Source of the DNA: JBAPRR01 sp049281195
GTDB lineage: Bacteria > Actinomycetota > Acidimicrobiia > Acidimicrobiales > CAVXTF01
Direction: 5' to 3'
Length of the DNA stretch: 19,681 bases
NCBI GenBank assembly: GCA_049281195.1
Contig: JBAPRR010000198.1
Coordinates: 1-19,681, forward strand
Below, piece by piece: positions 14,816 to 19,681 of this stretch (its first letter is position 1; every line of letters begins with the position of its first letter). The position numbers and the translations under genes are program-made. The notes below the pieces were generated by a model. It worked only from the letters and a program-made list of their open reading frames with translations. It was not told where the DNA came from and made no database searches.

Positions 14816-14832
14816 GATCAGGGTTTCTGATC
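14816..14832 (+). terminator. Weak stem-loop after the hydrophobic protein gene
   Basis: GATCAG-GGTTT-CTGATC forms a 6-bp stem 13 bases after the stop, followed by TGTTGAG rather than a T-run. It may attenuate or terminate transcription, weakly supported. Confidence 0.3.
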
Positions 14833-14849
14833 TGTTGAGTCATCGGCCG

Positions 14850-14874
14850 GTTTTGCGCCCGGGCAACCGGGTAG
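14850..14874 (+). promoter_or_regulatory. SigB/SigF-type promoter for the YtxH-like protein gene
   Basis: GTTT-N15-GGGTAG has the same spacing as the site at 14261. The predicted leader is about 22 bases and contains the strong ribosome site GGAGGAAGG. Confidence 0.65.
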
Positions 14875-14902
14875 GGCCTTTTGAAAGCAGGAGGAAGGAA
14901 GC

Positions 14903-15220
14903 ATGCGAAACGTCTGGAAGGGTCTTGTCGTAGGTGGCCTTACGGGAGTCGGTGCCGGAATGGTTCTCGACTCACTGAGCAAGGCCAACAAGAAGGCGTC
15001 AGAACTCGGAAGACAGGTTCGGGACCATGCTCCCGAGGCTGGTCGTTGGGTGCACTCTGTCAGCGACAAAGCCGGGGAGTTGATTCACGACGCAGACGTC
15101 CCTGAGCACCTGCGCGACACGGCCCACCGGATCAAGGATTCCGGTGCGGGTCGCAAGGCTGCAAAAGTCGGAACCGAGGTCGCAGAGAAGGCCAAAAAGG
15201 CGGTATCTCAGTCAGCCTGA
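14903..15220 (+). CDS. YtxH-like small general-stress protein
   Basis: This 105-residue protein has an N-terminal glycine-rich hydrophobic segment (GLVVGGLTGVGAGMVLDSL, about residues 7-25) and a long charged, Ala/Lys-rich amphipathic remainder (SELGRQVRDHAPEAG, AAKVGTEVAEKAKKAV). This layout, one membrane-inserting helix and a coiled-coil-like or apolipoprotein-like tail, resembles YtxH and other small stress proteins, but I see no specific family signature. GGAGGAAGG a few bases before the ATG supports the start. A SigB-type promoter just upstream places it in the same predicted regulon as the preceding small genes. Function unknown. Confidence 0.75.
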   Translation: MRNVWKGLVVGGLTGVGAGMVLDSLSKANKKASELGRQVRDHAPEAGRWVHSVSDKAGELIHDADVPEHLRDTAHRIKDSGAGRKAAKVGTEVAEKAKKAVSQSA

Positions 15221-15258
15221 TTTGTTACTGCATTGAGGGTTGCAGGGACCCCTCGTTG

Positions 15259-15301
15259 AGGTGAAACAGGCAGCCCCCTGATGTTTACCGCTGTTTCACC
15301 T
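15259..15301. repeat. 11-bp inverted repeat upstream of the phosphatase gene
   Basis: AGGTGAAACAG at 15259-15269 and CTGTTTCACCT at 15291-15301 are perfect inverted arms separated by 21 bases. No T-run follows. It lies 39 bases after the stop of the YtxH-like gene and 54 bases before the phosphatase ATG, so it could be an operator or a transcript hairpin. Confidence 0.5.
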
Positions 15302-15354
15302 GGAGTCATAGGTTTGGTCACGATCAGGTAACTTTCGGGTTGCATCATGCTTGC

Positions 15355-17022
15355 ATGAGCCCACAAAAAATGACCCGCGAAGTTGCTCGGACTCTCAGCA
15401 TTGCAGAGCAACACGATTGGTTTCAGAAGCAGCGTTCCCGAAGGGCTTTGCTGAAGGGAGGGCTCGCTACAACAGGAGCCCTCATTGCAGCTCCCGCTCT
15501 GCTCAATGGTGCCGACGGTGCCGCACTAACCGTCGTCAAGTCGTCGTCACGCCTTGCGCCCTTCAACACGTTCGTGCGAAACAGCACGAAGAACGCGAAC
15601 TGGTACAACGGCACGACGGTAACGCCCTTCGGCGGGCACGTGTCGTTCGGGCCTAACCCGACCAGCACGATCAACCTGGCCTGGCAGGTTGCTGCTCAGG
15701 TGAACAATCCCTTCGTACGGATCGGCACCAACCCGTTCGATCTCGGCGAGGCGATTCCTGCCGAGACAAGAGTGCTGTCCACGCCTTGGGCCGACATCAC
15801 GGACTTTCTAGACAGTGTGCCGCCCGCTCAGTCCGCAGCAAAAGCACCCGAGGTTCAGTACTACCTACACGCAGCCGTGACGAATCTCCGGCCGGACACG
15901 ACCTACTACTACACCGTGGGGCACCAGGGCTGGGACGCACCTTGGCAGGCTCCGGGATTTTCAGGGAGTTTCACTACGGCCCCGAATTTCCCTCAGCCGT
16001 TCACCTTCACAGCCTTCGGCGATCACGGGACCACCTACGACGCGGTGGGGACTGCGAACCTGATCCTGGCGCAGAACCCCGCTTTTCACCTTCACGCGGG
16101 CGACGTCTCCTACGCGGAAGACGGTGGTGACGGACTGCTTACCGATCCTTACGACCCGCGCGCCTGGGACTCGTACTTCGCCCAGATCGGATCGGTCGCA
16201 TCGCAACTTCCGTGGATGATCTCGCTCGGCAACCACGAGATGGAGCCCTGGTACTCGCCGAATGGATATGGCGGAGACGTGGATCGGATCGATTTCCCCG
16301 GAAATGGGCCGTCGGTCTGCCCGGGCACCTATTCCTTCACTTACGGGAACGTGGCGTTCGTCAGCCTCGATCCGAACGACGTCTCTTACGAGATCCCCGC
16401 CAACCTCGGCTACAGCCATGGACAACAGACCGCATGGCTCGGGAGCACGCTTTCGGCACTGCGTTCCGACCCGTCAGTGAACTTCATCGTCGTCTTCTTT
16501 CATCACTGTGCGTACTCCACATGCACCACGCACGGTTGCGAGGGTGGCGTACAGCAGTTCTGGACGCCGCTCTTCGATCAGTACAACGTCGACCTGGTGA
16601 TCAACGGCCACAACCACGTCTACGAGCGCACCGATCCCATCATCGGCGGAAGCCCAACCACCAGCGCCCCGATCGGCACGACCGTCACGCCGGCGACACA
16701 GGGCACCACGTACATAACCGCGGGTGGAGCCGGCAAGAGCCTCTACGCGTTCAGTGCTCCCGACAGTTATGAAGGCAACATCGACAAAATCGCGTCGGTC
16801 AGCACATACGTCAACGAGGCGGGCGGCACCACCGACAATGAGACCGTCACCTGGTCGCAGGTCCGGTACACCGGTTACTGCCTGCTTGTCGGTGAGGTGA
16901 CTCCCGCCAGGCCCGGCGGCACAACCACTCTTGTGGTCCGTGGCCTGAACGAGTATGGCGTCGAAGTCGACCGAATCACGTTGTCCAGGCAGGTGCAACA
17001 GGGTCGAAACGTTTGGCGCTGA
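15355..17022 (+). CDS. Tat-exported purple-acid-phosphatase-like metallophosphoesterase
   Basis: This protein is 555 residues from ATG 15355. A Tat signal is visible as SRRALLKGG at 28-36 followed by a hydrophobic stretch, LATTGALIAAPALL. An Fn3-like N-terminal domain of the purple acid phosphatase type ends near TTYYYTVGHQG. The catalytic domain has the five metal-binding blocks: GDHG (D223), GDVSY (D250), GNHE (N293-H294), VFFHH (H383-H384) and GHNHVYER (H419, H421). It probably hydrolyses phosphomonoesters outside the cell and may serve phosphate scavenging. ATG 15355 is chosen because the open frame before it begins with a TTG and a short odd peptide; neither start has a good Shine-Dalgarno sequence. 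It is a single gene, flanked by an inverted repeat upstream and a stem-loop downstream. Confidence 0.92.
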   Translation: MSPQKMTREVARTLSIAEQHDWFQKQRSRRALLKGGLATTGALIAAPALLNGADGAALTVVKSSSRLAPFNTFVRNSTKNANWYNGTTVTPFGGHVSFGPNPTSTINLAWQVAAQVNNPFVRIGTNPFDLGEAIPAETRVLSTPWADITDFLDSVPPAQSAAKAPEVQYYLHAAVTNLRPDTTYYYTVGHQGWDAPWQAPGFSGSFTTAPNFPQPFTFTAFGDHGTTYDAVGTANLILAQNPAFHLHAGDVSYAEDGGDGLLTDPYDPRAWDSYFAQIGSVASQLPWMISLGNHEMEPWYSPNGYGGDVDRIDFPGNGPSVCPGTYSFTYGNVAFVSLDPNDVSYEIPANLGYSHGQQTAWLGSTLSALRSDPSVNFIVVFFHHCAYSTCTTHGCEGGVQQFWTPLFDQYNVDLVINGHNHVYERTDPIIGGSPTTSAPIGTTVTPATQGTTYITAGGAGKSLYAFSAPDSYEGNIDKIASVSTYVNEAGGTTDNETVTWSQVRYTGYCLLVGEVTPARPGGTTTLVVRGLNEYGVEVDRITLSRQVQQGRNVWR

Positions 17023-17039
17023 CCACCAGGGAGTGAGGC

Positions 17040-17070
17040 TGGCAGTGCGGACGTCGACCCATTACTGCCA
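17040..17070. terminator. Stem-loop after the phosphatase gene
   Basis: TGGCAGT (17040-17046) pairs with ACTGCCA (17064-17070) across 17 bases, 18 bases after the stop. It is followed by AACTCC rather than a T-run, so terminator activity is uncertain. Confidence 0.35.
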
Positions 17071-17117
17071 AACTCCGGCGGTCTGGCGTAGTCGGTAGCC
17101 CCCGCCTCGTCGGTCCG

Positions 17118-17146
17118 TTGCTGTCCCTGTCTGCTGCGGGTAGACT
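17118..17146 (+). promoter_or_regulatory. Sigma-70-type promoter of the aminotransferase gene
   Basis: TTGCTG-N17-TAGACT matches a housekeeping promoter with ideal spacing. Its -10 box overlaps the palindrome at 17143-17158, an arrangement expected for repression. Confidence 0.55.
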
Positions 17147-17158
17147 GAACATTCAGTC
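17143..17158. promoter_or_regulatory. TetR-type palindromic operator, aminotransferase promoter
   Basis: GACTGAA-CA-TTCAGTC is a perfect 16-base palindrome. Its right part, GAACATTCAGTCA, recurs exactly at 18760-18772 before the polyamine-binding protein gene. Size, symmetry and position over the -10 fit a TetR-family operator. The repressor is not in this window. Confidence 0.6.
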
Positions 17159-17218
17159 AGTACTCACGAATCCATGTTCAGCAGAACCGGGCAACAGAGC
17201 CGGCCGATCGGAGAAGCC

Positions 17219-18610
17219 GTGGCACTCCAGGCGGACCAGACCGCTCAACTCGACCAGCTTCTCGACGCGGTCGTCACCGAGCAGGAAGCCGTGTTCCTCG
17301 CTCGCCAGCCGCATTCCAAGGAGTTCATCGCCAGGGCACGCGGTTCTCTTGCCGGCGGCGTCACCTCCAGCTGGCAGATCACCCGGCCGCAGGCGGTCTG
17401 GTTGAGTCACGGCGAGGGCTCCAAGATCTTCGACGTCGACGGCACCGAATACGTCGATCTCCACGGCGGATACGGCGCAGGCCTCGCCGGCCATGCGCAC
17501 CCGGCGATCGTCGATGCGGTTCGTGCACAGGTGGCCAGAGGCACCCACTTCGCGCAGCCCACAGAGGACGCCATCCTCGTGGCGGAAGAGCTCGCCCGAC
17601 GGTTCGGGCTCCCGCTGTGGCGCTTCACAAACTCCGGGACCGAGTCGACGATGGACGCGATCCACCTGATGCGCGCGATCACAGGACGGGACCTGATCGT
17701 CAAGGTGGAAGGGTGCTACCACGGCCACCACGACTCGGTGCAGGTGTCGGTGCAGCCCGACGAGGAGGATGTCGGTCCCGCAGAACGACCAAACCAGGTG
17801 CCGGCGTCGAGCGGCATACCGGGCGCAATCACCGACCTGACGCTGATCGTCGGGTTCAACGACCTGCCCGGATTGGCGCAGCTGCTCGACGATCATGATG
17901 GCAAGGTCGCGGGCATGATCGTCGAGCCGATCATGATGAACGCCGGGATAATCAAGCCCGATCCCGGCTACCTGCAGGGAGCAGCCGACCTGCTTCACAG
18001 TCACGGCGCCTACCTCTGCTTCGACGAGGTGAAAACCGGGCTCACAGTCGGTCCCGGAGGCGCCACTGCAGCTCTCGGCGTCACTCCCGATATCGCATGT
18101 CTCGCCAAGTCTCTCGGCGGCGGGCTGATCATCGGGGCGGTCGGCGGGTCTCATGAGGTCATGGGGCACGTAGCGAACGACGACTACGAGATGGTCGGGA
18201 CCTTCAACGGGAACCCGCTCTCCATGTGCGCGGCGAGGGCGATGCTGTACGAGATCTCCACCACCGACGAGTACGACCGGCTGGCAAAGCTTCAGAGTCT
18301 GGTGAACTCGTCGCTCGAGTCCACGATCGCCGAGTACGGGCTTCCGGCCCATGTCGTATCGGTGGGGGCGAAGGGTTGTGTGACTTTCGCAACTCAGCCC
18401 GTTCGTAATTACCGAGACTTCCTTCAGGTGGATGACCGTTACAACCACGCCCACTGGTTGATACAGCACAACAGGGGCGTTTTCCTGCCGCCTTGGGGGA
18501 AGACGGAGCAATGGCTCATATCGGTCCAGCACACGGAAGACGACATGGAGCGGTTCGAGAGCAACTTCGTCGGGTTCGCCCAAGCGGTCTCGTCCGAAAC
18601 TCGAAACTGA
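17219..18610 (+). CDS. Class III PLP aminotransferase, glutamate-1-semialdehyde-aminomutase-like
   Basis: This protein is 463 residues from GTG 17219. Class III features are clear: a glycine-rich substrate region YVDLHGGYGAGLAGHAHP, NSGTESTMDAIHLMR, EGCYHGHHDS, the PLP-ring aspartate in CFDEVKTG (D269), the Schiff-base lysine in CLAKSLGGG (K297), and GTFNGNPLSM. The pattern is closest to HemL-like enzymes, but many such proteins are amine or beta-amino-acid aminotransferases. Next to a PotD-like gene under a similar operator, polyamine or related amine breakdown is more likely than haem synthesis. GTG 17219 has GGAG 5 bases upstream; ATG 17174 would add 15 residues but has no ribosome site. 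A large open frame on the opposite strand is an antisense shadow. Confidence 0.9.
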   Translation: MALQADQTAQLDQLLDAVVTEQEAVFLARQPHSKEFIARARGSLAGGVTSSWQITRPQAVWLSHGEGSKIFDVDGTEYVDLHGGYGAGLAGHAHPAIVDAVRAQVARGTHFAQPTEDAILVAEELARRFGLPLWRFTNSGTESTMDAIHLMRAITGRDLIVKVEGCYHGHHDSVQVSVQPDEEDVGPAERPNQVPASSGIPGAITDLTLIVGFNDLPGLAQLLDDHDGKVAGMIVEPIMMNAGIIKPDPGYLQGAADLLHSHGAYLCFDEVKTGLTVGPGGATAALGVTPDIACLAKSLGGGLIIGAVGGSHEVMGHVANDDYEMVGTFNGNPLSMCAARAMLYEISTTDEYDRLAKLQSLVNSSLESTIAEYGLPAHVVSVGAKGCVTFATQPVRNYRDFLQVDDRYNHAHWLIQHNRGVFLPPWGKTEQWLISVQHTEDDMERFESNFVGFAQAVSSETRN

Positions 18611-18721
18611 TCAGGCTCGACTGATCATCTCCACGATCCGATCGGGCCATGTGCTGCCGCTTCATCGGCTTGACACGGGTGCCGGTGCCGTTGACGTTCC
18701 CAGCAAAATCCGAGGATTCTC

Positions 18722-18750
18722 TTGCGGTCAGACGCGCCAGGTGCTTCAAT
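18722..18750 (+). promoter_or_regulatory. Candidate sigma-70 promoter for the PotD-like gene
   Basis: TTGCGG-N17-TTCAAT has ideal spacing and moderate matches. It lies just before the operator copy at 18756, as the promoter at 17118 does relative to its operator. Confidence 0.4.
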
Positions 18751-18755
18751 CCCCT

Positions 18756-18771
18756 GATCGAACATTCAGTC
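18756..18771. promoter_or_regulatory. Second copy of the TetR-type operator
   Basis: GATCGAA-CA-TTCAGTC differs from the perfect palindrome at 17143 at two positions in the left arm. The right 13 bases, GAACATTCAGTCA, are identical. It suggests common control of the aminotransferase and the PotD-like gene. Confidence 0.55.
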
Positions 18772-18932
18772 AACGGTCGGTGGCGGACCGGTATGCACAG
18801 GTTCAAGATCCCACGCTCCGTCGACCAGACGCTCAGGCGAAGGCACGGTCAGAATCAGGTCGCCGGTTCGCTCGCTCGGAAAGACAAGAAGTAGAAGTTG
18901 AAGTAGTTGCGGTCCAGGGGGGTCACTAAAAG

Positions 18933-18938
18933 AGGAGG
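18933..18938 (+). promoter_or_regulatory. Ribosome binding site deciding the PotD-like start
   Basis: AGGAGG lies 6 bases before GTG 18945 and 12 before ATG 18951. The spacing favours the GTG. Confidence 0.6.
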
Positions 18939-18944
18939 TGCGTC

Positions 18945-19681
18945 GTGGTCATGCACCCGAGAGAGGGCTGGTCAGAAGGCGGGATCCGGAGACCAGTATC
19001 GAGACGGCAATTTCTCGCGGGCACCGGTGGTGCAGTCGCGCTCGGTGGTCTCCTAGCCGCGTGTGGAAAGTCAGGCGCCGCAGCGGGTAGCTCCGGAACG
19101 TCGCCGATCCCGTTGCCGCGCCCCAACAACCCCGTCAAGTGGCCGACGTACACCGACAACGCCACCATCGCGTCCAATCTGGAACCCGAAAAAGACGCCA
19201 CGCTCCAGCTTTATAACTGGGTGGCCTACATAAATCAGCAGGTGCTTGACGACTTTGCCAAGAAGTACAAGTGCAAGGTCTCCATAACCACCTTCAACAC
19301 GATGACCGAGGCACTCTCCAAGATCGAGACAGGCGAGATTCCCTTCGACGTCTTCTTTCCGACCGTGGATGTTCTCGGACAGATGGTCGAAGCGCAGCTG
19401 ATCAGGCCGCTCAACCACGCCTACATCCCGAACATCTCGCAGGCATGGCCAGACTTCACCAACCCTTTCTACGACGAGGGTTGGCAGTACACCGTCCCGT
19501 ACACCATCTATACGAGCGGCATCGCATGGCGTAAGGACCACGTCGACGGGAGCCCAGCCGACTTCGCGAACGGATATTCGTTCCCGTGGCAGTCGAAGTA
19601 CAAGGGCAAGGTCGCGATACTCGATGACTATCGCGAATCCATGAGTCTGGGCCTGATGAAGAACGGAATCTACGACCTGAA
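18945..19681 (+). CDS. PotD-like spermidine/putrescine ABC transporter binding lipoprotein (5' part)
   Basis: The frame is open to the right edge, so only about 245 N-terminal residues are seen. The signal region has SRRQFLAG (R20-R21), a hydrophobic stretch and the lipobox LLAAC with C40, consistent with a Tat-exported lipoprotein. The mature part reads LQLYNWVAYINQQVLDDFAKKY, then TTFNTMTEALSKIETGEIPFDVFFPT, YTVPYTIYTSGIAWRKD and KGKVAILDDYRESMSLGLM. All are typical of periplasmic polyamine-binding proteins of the PotD/PotF type. It would capture an amine at the outer face of the membrane for an ABC transporter whose other genes probably follow. It shares operator sequence with the upstream aminotransferase gene. 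Confidence 0.9.
   Translation, partial: MVMHPREGWSEGGIRRPVSRRQFLAGTGGAVALGGLLAACGKSGAAAGSSGTSPIPLPRPNNPVKWPTYTDNATIASNLEPEKDATLQLYNWVAYINQQVLDDFAKKYKCKVSITTFNTMTEALSKIETGEIPFDVFFPTVDVLGQMVEAQLIRPLNHAYIPNISQAWPDFTNPFYDEGWQYTVPYTIYTSGIAWRKDHVDGSPADFANGYSFPWQSKYKGKVAILDDYRESMSLGLMKNGIYDL

Larger units (their letters stand above)
18611..18944 (+). other. Intergenic control region before the polyamine-binding protein gene
   Basis: These 334 bases contain no convincing gene. Short open frames exist but lack ribosome sites and family features. The region holds a candidate promoter (18722-18750), a TetR-type half-conserved operator (18756-18771) and the ribosome site at 18933. A predicted leader of about 190 bases is left between promoter and gene. 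Confidence 0.5.

Noticed and set aside
15312..15331. GTTT followed by AGGTAA before the phosphatase gene as a SigB-type site
   Set aside because: The spacer is only about 10 bases, outside the 14-16 seen in the four good sites.
17117..17143. GTTG-N17-GGGTAG as a SigB-type promoter for the aminotransferase
   Set aside because: The spacer is too long and the -35 is off consensus. The overlapping TTGCTG-N17-TAGACT reads better as a sigma-70 promoter.
17153..18583. Open frame of 476 codons on the minus strand
   Set aside because: It is fully antisense to a clear class III aminotransferase, lacks any recognisable motif, and reflects GC-rich codon bias.
18606..18627. Direct repeat ACTGATCA twice after the aminotransferase gene
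   Set aside because: It is short, and TGATCA is self-palindromic. No T-run or second feature makes it a terminator or attachment site.
18649..18929. Short open frames in the region before the PotD-like gene
   Set aside because: They have no ribosome site or family motif, and they overlap the candidate promoter and operator.

Overview
The window is GC-rich, densely packed bacterial DNA with many GTG starts and 4-base gene overlaps. The gene families point to Actinomycetota: a SigB/SigF-type sigma factor with RsbW/RsbV/RsbU-like partners, a tiny hydrophobic protein ending in RWYRW, Tat-exported and Tat-lipoprotein substrates, a DUF3052-like protein, and a CITC-type HypC. A deep-branching soil or sediment lineage such as Acidimicrobiia is possible but cannot be proven from this sequence.

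Region 1 (1-5348, + strand) is the 3' part of a [NiFe]-hydrogenase maturation operon: hypD (cut at the left edge), hypF, a SIS-HypC fusion, a free-standing GmhA-like SIS protein and hypE. Every junction is a 4-base ATGA or GTGA overlap. HypF and HypE make the CN ligands of the hydrogenase iron, and HypC and HypD assemble the Fe(CN)2CO unit. The two SIS domains are paralogues of each other and are the unusual part. The fused one has lost the phosphosugar-binding loop, and the free one lacks the two residues I expect for GmhA catalysis.

Region 2 (5359-8176) holds a convergent two-gene unit on the - strand: a cyclic-nucleotide-binding domain fused to a thioredoxin-reductase-like FAD enzyme with no active-site disulfide, followed by a DUF3052-like protein. 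A LysE/RhtB exporter is divergent from it.

Region 3 (8203-14255) is a sigma-factor partner-switching locus. On the - strand are a STAS anti-anti-sigma factor and an RsbW-like anti-sigma factor, plus a HAD phosphatase. On the + strand are a three-GAF PP2C/SpoIIE phosphatase, a second RsbW-like protein, a SigB/SigF-family sigma factor and a second STAS protein without the usual phosphorylatable serine.

Region 4 (14261-15220) is a cassette of three very small proteins (acidic, hydrophobic membrane, YtxH-like). Four sites of the form GTTT/GTTA-N14/15-GGGTA(A/T/G) lie in front of the RsbW2-sigma operon, the second STAS gene and two of the small genes. The sigma factor therefore probably controls itself and this cassette.

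Region 5 (15355-19681) holds a Tat-exported purple-acid-phosphatase-like enzyme, a class III (glutamate-1-semialdehyde-like) aminotransferase and the start of a PotD-like spermidine/putrescine-binding lipoprotein, cut at the right edge. The last two share an upstream TetR-type palindromic sequence, so they are probably co-regulated for uptake and transamination of an amine. No tRNA, rRNA, CRISPR array or insertion sequence was seen.
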